Positions 53,003-63,919 of a stretch of DNA of 64,000 nt are shown here, piece after piece. The notes beneath the pieces were generated by a model. That model saw only the letters and a list, made by a program, of their open reading frames with translations, ran no database searches and was not told the DNA's origin. Source of the stretch: Thermovenabulum sp049701175 (GTDB taxonomy: Bacteria > Bacillota > Thermosediminibacteria > Thermosediminibacterales > Thermosediminibacteraceae); NCBI RefSeq assembly GCF_049701175.1, contig NZ_JBNATW010000010.1, positions 12,287 through 76,286 of the forward strand, in the 5' to 3' direction. Position 1 is the first letter of the stretch. Each line of letters opens with the position of its first letter. A program made the position numbers and the translations under genes.

Positions 53003-54039
53003 GGTTTGAAAAGATGATTTATGCTGTAGATTCTCACACAATGGGCGAGCCAACCCGAGTGGTCATTGGCGGTGTGCCAAATATTCCCGGAAAAACCATG
53101 GCCGAGAAAAAGGAATATCTGGAAAAGAATATGGACCATATAAGAAGGGCATTAATGCACGAGCCCCGCGGCCATAGGGACATGTTCGGTTCAATTATTA
53201 CAAGCCCTGTTAATCCTGAAGCAGATTTCGGAATAATTTTCATGGATGGCGGTGGCTACCTTAATATGTGTGGCCATGGTTCAATTGGTGCGGTAACTGT
53301 AGCTATCGAAACCGGCATGGTAAAACCGGTAGAGCCGGTAACTTACGTAAAACTGGATACCCCTGCAGGCCTTGTAGAAGCAAGGGCTGAAGTAGAAAAC
53401 AATGTGGTAAAATCAGTAACTGTAAGGAATGTCCCTGCATTTCTTTATAAATCCGATGCTGAAATAGATGTACCGGGAATTGGTAAGATCAAGGCTGACA
53501 TTTCCTTCGGCGGGAGCTTTTTTGCGATAGTAGATGCAAAACAGCTGAACATTAAAATCGTCCCTGAAAATGTTGATGAAATAATAAAAATAGGCATGGC
53601 AATAAAGAAAGCAGCTAATGAGCAAATAAAAGTCCAGCATCCGGAAAAGGAACACATAAGGAGCATTGACCTTGTAGAAATTTATGATGAAACCGATAAC
53701 CCCAATGCAGATTTGAGAAATGTCGTCATTTTTGGTGATGGACAGGCAGATAGGTCACCCTGCGGAACTGGCACCAGTGCAAAGATGGCTACCCTTTTTG
53801 CAAAAGGAAAGCTTAATTTAAATCAACCCTTCTATTACGAAAGCATTATTGGGACAATTTTTAAAGGCGAGCTTGTAGCGGAGACAACTGTTGGGCCTTA
53901 TAAAGCTGTTATACCTGAAATTACGGGGAACGCATTTATAACCGGTTTTAATCAGATGGTAATAGATCCTGAAGATCCTGTAAAATATGGATTCTTACTC
54001 GGCTCTTCAGCCAGCGGAAAATGCTGTAAAGCAAAATAA
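52999..54039 (+). CDS. prdF: Proline racemase PrdF
   Basis: A 346-residue racemase that interconverts L- and D-proline so that the reductase, which acts on D-proline, can use the common L-form. Both catalytic cysteines are present: Cys91 in LNMCGHGSIGA and Cys255 in SPCGTGTSAK. DSHTMGEPTRVVIGGVP at the start and GSFFAIVDAKQLNI are family marks. Hydroxyproline epimerases share the Cys pair, but the prd context favours proline. The ATG at 52999 shares ATGA with the prdE stop. Confidence 0.94.
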   Translation: MRFEKMIYAVDSHTMGEPTRVVIGGVPNIPGKTMAEKKEYLEKNMDHIRRALMHEPRGHRDMFGSIITSPVNPEADFGIIFMDGGGYLNMCGHGSIGAVTVAIETGMVKPVEPVTYVKLDTPAGLVEARAEVENNVVKSVTVRNVPAFLYKSDAEIDVPGIGKIKADISFGGSFFAIVDAKQLNIKIVPENVDEIIKIGMAIKKAANEQIKVQHPEKEHIRSIDLVEIYDETDNPNADLRNVVIFGDGQADRSPCGTGTSAKMATLFAKGKLNLNQPFYYESIIGTIFKGELVAETTVGPYKAVIPEITGNAFITGFNQMVIDPEDPVKYGFLLGSSASGKCCKAK

Positions 54040-54080
54040 ATTTATAAGTTATAAAAAAAAATATTGAAGGAGGAAAAAAT

Positions 54081-54947
54081 ATGCTCCAAGCTGTTTTGTC
54101 AGCATTAGGTTTGCTGACCCTTGGTTTTTCTTACTTCTTCGTAAAAGATACAATAAAAAACAAACACACCTTTTCCAATGCAAGCTTCGTTACATTATCA
54201 ATAGTAGGTTTCATAGTTAACTTTTTTGACACCCTCGGAATAGGAAGTTTTGCACCAACAACAGCTCTATTTAAACTGTTTAAATTAGTGCCTGATAGGT
54301 TGATACCAGGAACTTTAAACGTAAGTATGACAATCCCCGTCGTGTTGGAAGCCTTCATTTTTATGACAGTTATAAAGGTTGAACCGATTACATTGATTTC
54401 CATGCTTGCTGCCGCTACCTTAGGAGCGGTCTTGGGAGCAGGAATAGTTTCAAAACTTCCTGAAAAGAAGATACAGATGGGAATGGGCATAGCACTATTG
54501 ATAGTAGCATTCATCTTTGTGATCGGCTTATTGGGATTGATGCCTGTTGGCGGTGACGCTATAGGATTAACTGGAACAAAACTAATCATAGGTGTTGTAG
54601 GAAACTTTATCCTTGGCGCTTTGATGACAATCGGTATTGGACTTTATGCACCATGTATGGCACTTGTATACGCTCTTGGCATGAGCCCAAGGGTAGCGTT
54701 CCCAATAATGATGGGTTCCTGCGCATTTTTGATGCCAGCTGCGTCCATTAAATTTGTTCAGGAAGGTGCCTATGACAGAAAGGCATCAGTTGCAATAACC
54801 ATTTTCGGTTCACTCGGTGTGTTAATCGCTGCTTACATTGTAAAATCACTACCATTAACTTTATTAAAATGGCTTGTCGTCTGCGTCATAGTATACACTG
54901 CTGTTACAATGTTAAGGTCTGCAATGAAAAATAAAGAAGAAAAATAA
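54081..54947 (+). CDS. TSUP (TauE/SafE) family membrane permease
   Basis: A 288-residue membrane protein with about eight hydrophobic segments and two duplicated halves, typical of TSUP permeases. GFIVNFFDTLGIGSFAPTTALFKLF in the first half and GIGLYAPCMALVYALGMSPRVAFPIMMGSCAFL in the second carry the family's repeated motif. It lies 41 bp behind prdF with AGGAGG ahead of ATG 54081 and a terminator behind it, so it is probably in the prd operon. It might move proline, 5-aminovalerate or an anion; the sequence does not say. Confidence 0.85.
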   Translation: MLQAVLSALGLLTLGFSYFFVKDTIKNKHTFSNASFVTLSIVGFIVNFFDTLGIGSFAPTTALFKLFKLVPDRLIPGTLNVSMTIPVVLEAFIFMTVIKVEPITLISMLAAATLGAVLGAGIVSKLPEKKIQMGMGIALLIVAFIFVIGLLGLMPVGGDAIGLTGTKLIIGVVGNFILGALMTIGIGLYAPCMALVYALGMSPRVAFPIMMGSCAFLMPAASIKFVQEGAYDRKASVAITIFGSLGVLIAAYIVKSLPLTLLKWLVVCVIVYTAVTMLRSAMKNKEEK

Positions 54948-55002
54948 AAAAATCTTTTCGATTAATTTTCAACTAAATAGAGTTTTAAAAAAGTCAACTA
55001 TA

Positions 55003-55038
55003 GGCTGTTGGTAAATAAAATACCAACAGCCATGTTTT
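55003..55038 (+). terminator. Intrinsic terminator of the prd operon
   Basis: A perfect 11-bp stem GGCTGTTGGTA (55003-55013) / TACCAACAGCC (55021-55031) with a 7-nt loop and TGTTTTT after it. Confidence 0.8.
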
Positions 55039-55232
55039 TAAAGATGAAGTTTCATAAAAATAAAAAATAATTTTAAATAAAGTTAAAATAGCATAAAAAA
55101 AATTATAATTAATATTAATAAAAATAACTATCAACAAAACGTAGTTAAAAAATTGATAAATAATTACCAAATAATTAAAGTATAATCGTAAAATGCATTT
55201 GATCAAAAAAATATCAAGGAGGTAGCTAAAAA

Positions 55233-56684
55233 ATGAGCAAGAGGGAATCCTTTGCAACGCGGTTCGGTTTTATCGCTGCTGCAATGGGACAGGCTATAGG
55301 TACGGGTAATGTGTGGAGATTTCCTCGGGTTGCCACTTCAAACGGTGGAGGCCCATTTCTTGTTGCATATATGGTAGCGTTGATGGTGTGGTGCATACCC
55401 CTTTTAATAGCAGAGGTAGTTATAGGTAGAAGGACAAGAAAGGGAACGATAGGTGCCTTTAGGGATTTTATAGGAGAAGAATATACCTGGATGGGAGCAT
55501 GGATTGCCTTTGTATGTTTTGCCCTCGGTGCTTATTATTCGGTTACGATGGGCTGGACTCTTAGATATTTTGTTTTTAGCGTTACAGGTGCGTTAAAACC
55601 CGGAGTAGATACAAAAGCTTTATGGGAAGGCTTTATCAATACTCCATGGCAGGGTGTATTATTCCATTTAGTATCCGTAGCCCTTGGAGCCTATGTAGTA
55701 TTTCGCGGCGTAGAAGGCGGAATAGAAAAGGTATCAAAGATATTAATACCTACTCTTTTTGGACTTTTAGTAGTTGGTATGGTAAGGGCAATAACCCTTC
55801 CCGGTGCATCAAAAGGGCTGGATTTTCTTTTTAACCCTGATTTTTCAAAGCTTGTAAGCGGCAAGGTGTGGCTCGAAGCCTTTACCCAAGCAGCGTGGTC
55901 AACGGGAGCGGGATGGGGATTCATGATTACCTATGCCGTATACACAAAAGAAAAAGAAGATGTAGCTGCTAACAGTTTCATTACAGGTCTTGCTGATACT
56001 TCTGCTGCTTTAATAGCAGCTATGACCATAATACCTACCTTATTTGCTCTTGCACCTCTAAACGTAGGTGAAATAATAAAATCCGACAACATAGGACTGA
56101 CGTTCATCTGGCTTGCAAAATTATTCCCCGAACTTCCTGGAGGTCAGATAATTTCAGCAATATTTTTCCTTGCTATGGCCTTTGCAGCATTAACCTCCCT
56201 TTATGCCATGTATGAAGTCGTTATTAAAAATTTAATTGACATGGGATGGGAAAGAAAAAAAGCAGCGACAGTTGTAGTTATACTCAGCTTTTTGTGCGGT
56301 CTGCCGTCGGCCATTAATATAAATTTCCTGAACAATCAGGATCAGGTATGGGGTGTAGCATTGCTTGTAAGTGGACTTTTGGTTGCTTTCGCAGTAAGTA
56401 AATACGGGCTTGAAAAGGCAAGGATGGAGGATATTAATCCTGTTTCCGATATAAAAATAGGAAGATGGTGGAATTATTCTATAAAAATTTTCCCTCTACT
56501 TTTTGCAATTATATTTGGTTGGTGGGTGTACCAGGAATTTACATGGTATCCTGATACATGGTGGAATCCTTTCGAGGTATACAGCCCTGCAACCATGTTT
56601 GCACAATGGGCATTAGTAGTAATCATTTTAATTTATTTAAATAAAACCCTTGCAAGCAAAGTAATAAAGGAAAAGGAAAATTAA
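55233..56684 (+). CDS. Neurotransmitter:sodium symporter (NSS/SNF) family transporter
   Basis: A 483-residue transporter with about twelve hydrophobic segments. The sodium and substrate sites are visible in FGFIAAAMGQAIGTGNVWRFPRV (segment 1) and the C-terminal half has AMAFAALTSLYAMYEVV with the unwound segment 8. It probably imports an amino acid with sodium, possibly proline or another Stickland substrate since it follows the prd cluster; that is inference. AAGGAGGT precedes ATG 55233. The small subunit gene follows after 14 bp. The 285-bp gap upstream shows no confident promoter. Confidence 0.9.
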   Translation: MSKRESFATRFGFIAAAMGQAIGTGNVWRFPRVATSNGGGPFLVAYMVALMVWCIPLLIAEVVIGRRTRKGTIGAFRDFIGEEYTWMGAWIAFVCFALGAYYSVTMGWTLRYFVFSVTGALKPGVDTKALWEGFINTPWQGVLFHLVSVALGAYVVFRGVEGGIEKVSKILIPTLFGLLVVGMVRAITLPGASKGLDFLFNPDFSKLVSGKVWLEAFTQAAWSTGAGWGFMITYAVYTKEKEDVAANSFITGLADTSAALIAAMTIIPTLFALAPLNVGEIIKSDNIGLTFIWLAKLFPELPGGQIISAIFFLAMAFAALTSLYAMYEVVIKNLIDMGWERKKAATVVVILSFLCGLPSAININFLNNQDQVWGVALLVSGLLVAFAVSKYGLEKARMEDINPVSDIKIGRWWNYSIKIFPLLFAIIFGWWVYQEFTWYPDTWWNPFEVYSPATMFAQWALVVIILIYLNKTLASKVIKEKEN

Positions 56685-56698
56685 GGAGTTGATAAAAA

Positions 56699-56794
56699 AT
56701 GCGTATTGGTAGCATTATAACAATGGTAATAATTTTAGGGATGGTATGGGGTGGACTTTTGTATTTGTTGAATATAGCATTTAAAGCAAAATAA
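56699..56794 (+). CDS. MetS family NSS transporter small subunit
   Basis: A 31-residue single-span peptide: MRIGSIITMVIILGMVWGGLLYLLN then the tail IAFKAK. It matches the MetS-type small subunits encoded behind the NSS transporter (MetP in Corynebacterium), where the pair works together. AAGGAG lies ahead of ATG 56699 and the gene ends at TAA 56792-56794, just before a terminator. It is too short for usual gene calling. Confidence 0.85.
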   Translation: MRIGSIITMVIILGMVWGGLLYLLNIAFKAK

Positions 56795-56801
56795 TAATTA
56801 G

Positions 56802-56835
56802 CCGGCCTGCAGAATTTTATTGTAGGCCGGTTTTT
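56802..56835 (+). terminator. Intrinsic terminator after the NSS operon
   Basis: Stem CCGGCCTGC (56802-56810) / GTAGGCCGG (56822-56830), one G-U pair, 11-nt loop, then five T. Confidence 0.85.
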
Positions 56836-56849
56836 AAAATTCAATTAAC

Positions 56850-56863
56850 CGAACAATATTTCG
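56850..56863 (+). promoter_or_regulatory. LexA-like SOS box upstream of uvrBA
   Basis: CGAACAATATTTCG differs at one base from the Firmicute LexA consensus CGAAC-N4-GTTCG. A TATAAT at 56897-56902 lies about 35 bp downstream, so the box is near the promoter of uvrB. LexA control of uvrBA is normal in Firmicutes, which supports the reading, though a 14-bp match with one mismatch is modest evidence. Confidence 0.5.
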
Positions 56864-56964
56864 CAATTTATCTTCATAAAAAACTCTTAAGTATGGTATA
56901 ATGCTATAAGTAAGACATAAAATAAAGTTTATTATAAAATAAGGTTGAAAAAGGAGGCCTTGCA

Positions 56965-58968
<2,004 letters not shown>

Positions 58969-58995
58969 AAATCTGTTGGGGAAGGTTAGATAAAA

Positions 58996-61833
58996 ATGAG
59001 CAAAGGGAAAATTGTAGTCAAAGGAGCAAGAGAGCACAACCTAAAAAATATTGATGTGGAGATTCCGAGGGATAAATTAGTAGTAATAACCGGGATTTCC
59101 GGTTCTGGAAAATCAACCCTTGCCTTTGACACCATTTACGCCGAAGGGCAGCGAAGGTATGTAGAATCCCTATCTGCCTATGCCCGACAGTTTTTAGGGC
59201 AGATGGAAAAGCCTGATGTGGATTACATTGAGGGGCTTTCACCCGCTATTTCTATAGACCAAAAGACAACCAGCAAGAACCCCCGTTCAACCGTGGGAAC
59301 CGTTACGGAAATTTACGATTATTTGAGGTTGTTGTTTGCTAGGATAGGAAGGCCCCACTGTCCGAAGTGCGGAAGGGAAATATCCCAGCAGACGGTGGAT
59401 CAAATGGTGGACGCTGTAATGGCCCTTCCTGAAGGAACGAAAATTCAAGTTTTGGCACCTGTTGTAAGAGGAAGGAAGGGCGAATATCAGAAGCTCTTTG
59501 AAAAAATAAAAAAGGAAGGATTTGTAAGGGTAAGGGTTGACAAGATAATCTATGAGACTTCCGAGGAGATTAAGCTTGATAAAAATAAAAAGCACGATAT
59601 CGAGATTATTGTGGACAGGCTGACTGTGAAAAAGGGTATCGAATCAAGGCTTGCCGATTCAATTGAGGTAGCCCTTTCAAAGGCACAAGGACTTGTCCTG
59701 ATAGATGTGGTTGGGCAAAGCGAGCTTTTATTTTCGCAGAACTTTGCATGTCCAGACTGCGGCATCAGCATTGAAGAGATTACTCCACGAATGTTTTCCT
59801 TTAACAGCCCTTATGGTGCTTGCCCGGCATGCAGCGGCCTTGGAATAAATATGGAAATAGACCCTGAACTTGTGATACCCGACAGGTCAAAGTCAGTAGC
59901 AGAGGGTGCTATTGCGCCTTGGAATTCCAGCCCTGACGGCATTTACTTTCAGATGCTGCAGGCGGTTTTGGAACATTATGGCTACGATGTGGATACACCT
60001 ATAGAAAAAATGGATGAAAAGATGGTCAACATCCTTCTTTACGGTTCCGATGAACCTATCGATTTTACTTTTGAAGGAAGGTTTACAGGGACAAGGCATT
60101 TTACCAGCTATTTTGAAGGTGTCATAAACAACTTAAAAAGGCGGTATCAGGAAACCGATTCGGAGTGGATGAGAGAAGAAATAGAGGAATACATGAGCAC
60201 AAAACCCTGCCCTGCGTGCGGAGGAGCAAGGTTAAAACCCGAGAGTTTGGCTGTGAAAATAAACGGAAAGTCTATAGCGCAAGTTAGTTCTTTATCAATA
60301 AGGGATGCCATAGAGTTTTTTGAAACGCTTCCTCTAACAGAAAAAGAAAAGGTGATAGCTCATCAGATATTAAAGGAAATAAAAAACCGACTCAAATTTT
60401 TGATGGATGTGGGGCTTGACTACCTTACTTTGGACAGGGCGTCGGGGACACTTTCCGGTGGAGAAGCACAGAGGATAAGGCTTGCAACCCAGATAGGCTC
60501 CCGATTGGTTGGGGTCCTCTATATTTTGGATGAGCCGAGCATAGGCCTTCATCAGAGGGACAATGAAAAGCTCATAAACACTCTAAAGGGACTAAGAGAT
60601 CTTGGAAATACAGTTATAGTTGTAGAGCATGACGAGGACACCATGCGCTCCGCTGACTATATTATAGATATCGGCCCCGGAGCCGGTGAAAACGGTGGAA
60701 GGGTAGTGGCAGCAGGCACACCGGATGAAATAGAAAAATGCGAGGAATCCCTTACAGGACAGTATTTAAGCGGGAAGTTGAGAATAAAGATTCCGGAAAA
60801 AAGGCGCATTCCAGACGGTCGGTGGCTGATTTTACGCGGATGTAAAGAACACAACCTGAAAAATATAGATGTATCCTTCCCGGTAGGGCTTTTTACCTGT
60901 GTAACCGGAGTTTCAGGCTCAGGCAAAAGCACCCTTGTAAATGAGATACTCTATAAGGCAATGAAGGAAAAACTTTATAATGTTAAATCAAATCCGGGAG
61001 CTTTTGATGCAATAGAAGGGGCGGAATACTTTGAGAAGGTCATAAATGTGGATCAATCTCCCATAGGCAGGACCCCGCGCTCTAACCCTGCAACCTATAC
61101 GGCGGTATTCAATGATATAAGAGAGGTCTTTGCCCAAACGGTTGAGGCGAGGATGCGAGGGTATAAACCGGGGAGGTTCAGCTTCAACGTAAAGGGCGGA
61201 AGGTGTGAAGCCTGCAAGGGAGATGGCATAATAAAGATAGAGATGCATTTCTTGGCAGATGTATACGTTCCCTGCGAGGTATGCAAAGGAAAAAGGTATA
61301 ACAGGGAAACCCTTGAAGTGAAATACAAGGGCAAAAGCATCGCCGATGTACTGGATATGACCGTTGATGAGGCATTGGTATTTTTCGAAAACCACCCCAA
61401 GATTAAAAGGAAATTGGAAACACTAAGGGATGTAGGGTTGGGATATATAAAACTCGGGCAATCTTCAACTACCCTATCCGGTGGGGAAGCCCAGAGGGTA
61501 AAACTTGCTACAGAACTTTCAAAAAAAAGCAACGGCAAGACCCTCTATATACTGGATGAGCCTACAACAGGCCTTCATCCTGCGGATATAATTAAACTCT
61601 TAGATGTTCTCCAAAGGCTGGTAGATGGTGGAAGCACCGTTATAGTAATTGAGCACAATCTCGATGTTATTAAAGTTGCCGATTATATCATAGACCTCGG
61701 GCCTGAAGGAGGGGAAAGGGGAGGAGAGGTTGTCGCTTTTGGCACACCCGAAGAAGTCGCGAAAAATGAAAAATCCTATACGGGTATGTTTTTAAAAAGG
61801 GTTTTTGAAAGAGAAGCAATAAGGTTGATATGA
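58996..61833 (+). CDS. uvrA: Excinuclease ABC subunit UvrA
   Basis: A 945-residue dimeric ATPase that finds bulky DNA damage and loads UvrB. Two ABC modules are complete: GISGSGKST near residue 35 with signature LSGGEAQRIRLA near 490 and LYILDEPSIGLH; and GVSGSGKST near 640 with LSGGEAQRVKLA near 830 and LYILDEPTTGLH. Zinc sites appear as CPDC-x-CPAC type pairs (CPKCGRE, CPAC, CEACKGDG, CEVCKG). GGGGAAGG precedes ATG 58996. It belongs to the uvrB transcript. Confidence 0.97.
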   Translation: MSKGKIVVKGAREHNLKNIDVEIPRDKLVVITGISGSGKSTLAFDTIYAEGQRRYVESLSAYARQFLGQMEKPDVDYIEGLSPAISIDQKTTSKNPRSTVGTVTEIYDYLRLLFARIGRPHCPKCGREISQQTVDQMVDAVMALPEGTKIQVLAPVVRGRKGEYQKLFEKIKKEGFVRVRVDKIIYETSEEIKLDKNKKHDIEIIVDRLTVKKGIESRLADSIEVALSKAQGLVLIDVVGQSELLFSQNFACPDCGISIEEITPRMFSFNSPYGACPACSGLGINMEIDPELVIPDRSKSVAEGAIAPWNSSPDGIYFQMLQAVLEHYGYDVDTPIEKMDEKMVNILLYGSDEPIDFTFEGRFTGTRHFTSYFEGVINNLKRRYQETDSEWMREEIEEYMSTKPCPACGGARLKPESLAVKINGKSIAQVSSLSIRDAIEFFETLPLTEKEKVIAHQILKEIKNRLKFLMDVGLDYLTLDRASGTLSGGEAQRIRLATQIGSRLVGVLYILDEPSIGLHQRDNEKLINTLKGLRDLGNTVIVVEHDEDTMRSADYIIDIGPGAGENGGRVVAAGTPDEIEKCEESLTGQYLSGKLRIKIPEKRRIPDGRWLILRGCKEHNLKNIDVSFPVGLFTCVTGVSGSGKSTLVNEILYKAMKEKLYNVKSNPGAFDAIEGAEYFEKVINVDQSPIGRTPRSNPATYTAVFNDIREVFAQTVEARMRGYKPGRFSFNVKGGRCEACKGDGIIKIEMHFLADVYVPCEVCKGKRYNRETLEVKYKGKSIADVLDMTVDEALVFFENHPKIKRKLETLRDVGLGYIKLGQSSTTLSGGEAQRVKLATELSKKSNGKTLYILDEPTTGLHPADIIKLLDVLQRLVDGGSTVIVIEHNLDVIKVADYIIDLGPEGGERGGEVVAFGTPEEVAKNEKSYTGMFLKRVFEREAIRLI

Positions 61834-62191
61834 AGAGAAAAAAACTTATAACGGACTTGTGGAAAATTTTCAAGCCTGTTTTTTTTTACCTTTTTGACAC
61901 CATATTTTTAACCTCTAATATTTTTTTTTGATCGTTGAAAGAAAAACGTATTACAAGATTAAATATTAAAAATATATTTGCAAGATTGAATATTATAATG
62001 TTATAATAAAGTAAACTAAATAGATTGAAAATTAATACATTACTTACAGATAGAAAAAGGAAATTGCATCATTGAAGCACTGCATATTATTTTAGTGATT
62101 TCTAAGAAATAAGAAAATATTGAGGGGGGTGAAATTAGCATAATAGTATTAAAATATTCATAATTATAAATAAAAAAGGGGGGTTGGAATC
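61834..62191. other. Intergenic region between uvrA and cstA
   Basis: About 360 bp, AT-rich. A weak hairpin CTTG-x-CAAG around 61858-61880 followed by a T-run is a possible terminator for uvrA. The remainder before the cstA start has no coding frame. No -24/-12 promoter, riboswitch or repeat was recognised. Confidence 0.4.
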
Positions 62192-63805
62192 ATGAATTCT
62201 TTGGTACTTCTGATACTCGGTGCCGTACTTTTTATAATTGCATATGCTACTTATGGTGCATATTTAGCGCGACAGTGGGGAATATCTCCTTCGAGGAAAA
62301 CACCTGCTCACGAGTTTTATGACGGAGTGGACTATGTACCTACAAACCGCTACGTATTGCTGGGACACCATTTTGCATCCATAGCTGGGGCAGGACCCAT
62401 AGCTGGTCCAATACAAGCGGCCATATTCGGATGGTTGCCTGTATACCTCTGGATAGTGCTCGGCAGTATATTTGTTGGTGGAGTGCACGACTTTGGTTCC
62501 CTTTTAGCATCCATTAGGCATAAGGGCAAATCCATCGGCGAAATAATAGAAGCGAATATAGGGAAAACCGGTAAAAAGCTTTTTAACATCTTTGCATGGT
62601 TGACACTCATTCTTGTAGTAGCTGCTTTTACAAGCATTACAGCAGATGCATTTGCAGCTACACCTGCAGCGGGGACAGCGTCAGTACTATTCATATTTAT
62701 AGCTATGCTGTTCGGCGAGCTTGTTTATAGAAGAAACACAAACCTGTTTGTATCCACAGTAATCGGAGTAATTCTAATTTTCCTTTCGATATGGGTGGGG
62801 TATAAATATCCGTTTCTACAGTTTGATAAAACAACATGGCAATATATTCTGCTGGTCTATATTTTCTTTGCTTCAGTACTGCCGGTTTGGCTTTTACTGC
62901 AACCCAGAGATTATCTAAACTCTTTTCTATTGTATGCTATGCTCATTGGTGGTGCCATAGGAATAATATTGATGAGGCCACCCTTACAACTCGAAGCCTT
63001 TAAAGGCTTCACTGTAGTAACTAAAGCAGGACCCCAGTATCTATTTCCAATCTTGTTCGTAACCGTTGCCTGCGGTGCCATTTCCGGCTTTCATTCGCTT
63101 GTAGGCTCCGGGACTACGGCAAAGCAGATTGACAGCGAAAGCGATACTAGGTTTGTCGGATATGGTGCCATGCTTATAGAAGGTATACTGGCAATAATAG
63201 CCCTTATCTCGGTGGCTTATGTTTCAAAGGCAGAAGGCGCCCCTGCGGTAATTTTTGCTAATGGTGTATCGGAATTTATGAGCAGTTTCGGTGTTCCTAA
63301 GGATTTCGGCAAGGTGTTTATAACATTAGCATTTTCGGCTTTCGCACTTACAAGCTTAGATACGGCTACAAGGCTCGGAAGGTATATTTTCCAGGAATAC
63401 TTTGAGACTGAAGGCGGGAAAAAGAGCTGGATTGCAGATAAATATGTGGCGACCATTATAACTGTATTAGTATCCTACCTGCTGGTGACATATGGTTATC
63501 AGAAGATATGGCCCATTTTTGGTTCGTCAAACCAGATGCTCTCGGCACTGGCGCTTTTAGCTTTAACTGCATGGTTCATAAAAACAGGCAAAAACCCAAT
63601 AATTACTATTATTCCTATGATATGGATGTTTGCCGTAACTTTATCGGCTACACTAATATTAATGAAGAACTTTTATGATGCGAAAAATTACTTACTGGTA
63701 ATAATGTCTATCGCGCTCTTTGTGCTGGCTATAGTTCTTATGATAGTGACCTATAATACCCTCAAGAATAAGAAATCTGAAAAAAATACCAATATAAATA
63801 TGTAA
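62192..63805 (+). CDS. cstA: CstA-family carbon starvation transporter
   Basis: A 537-residue membrane protein with about fifteen hydrophobic segments. CstA-type marks: ISPSRKTPAHEFYDGVDYVPTNRYVLLGHHFASIAGAGPIAGPIQAAIFGW (read in part) and GGVHDFGSLLASIRHKGKSIGE, plus ISGFHSLVGSGTTAKQI near residue 300. CstA proteins import peptides or pyruvate. It is shorter than the enterobacterial form (about 700 residues), typical for Firmicutes. GGGGGGTTGGAATC precedes ATG 62192. The expected downstream small YbdD-type partner is not evident. Confidence 0.9.
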   Translation: MNSLVLLILGAVLFIIAYATYGAYLARQWGISPSRKTPAHEFYDGVDYVPTNRYVLLGHHFASIAGAGPIAGPIQAAIFGWLPVYLWIVLGSIFVGGVHDFGSLLASIRHKGKSIGEIIEANIGKTGKKLFNIFAWLTLILVVAAFTSITADAFAATPAAGTASVLFIFIAMLFGELVYRRNTNLFVSTVIGVILIFLSIWVGYKYPFLQFDKTTWQYILLVYIFFASVLPVWLLLQPRDYLNSFLLYAMLIGGAIGIILMRPPLQLEAFKGFTVVTKAGPQYLFPILFVTVACGAISGFHSLVGSGTTAKQIDSESDTRFVGYGAMLIEGILAIIALISVAYVSKAEGAPAVIFANGVSEFMSSFGVPKDFGKVFITLAFSAFALTSLDTATRLGRYIFQEYFETEGGKKSWIADKYVATIITVLVSYLLVTYGYQKIWPIFGSSNQMLSALALLALTAWFIKTGKNPIITIIPMIWMFAVTLSATLILMKNFYDAKNYLLVIMSIALFVLAIVLMIVTYNTLKNKKSEKNTNINM

Positions 63806-63818
63806 GAAATACTTTCTC

Positions 63819-63860
63819 AAGCTAAAGGGGTGGATTTTATTCCACCTCCTTTAGCTTTTA
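63819..63860 (+). terminator. Terminator of cstA
   Basis: Stem AAGCTAAAGGGGTGGA (63819-63834) / TCCACCTCCTTTAGCTT (63841-63857) with one bulge, then TTTT. It begins about 12 bp after the cstA stop. Confidence 0.75.
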
Positions 63861-63919
63861 ATAGATAGGAGGTTACAATAGTTGAAAATAATAGTACAAA
63901 AAGGCCTAATTTTGATTAG

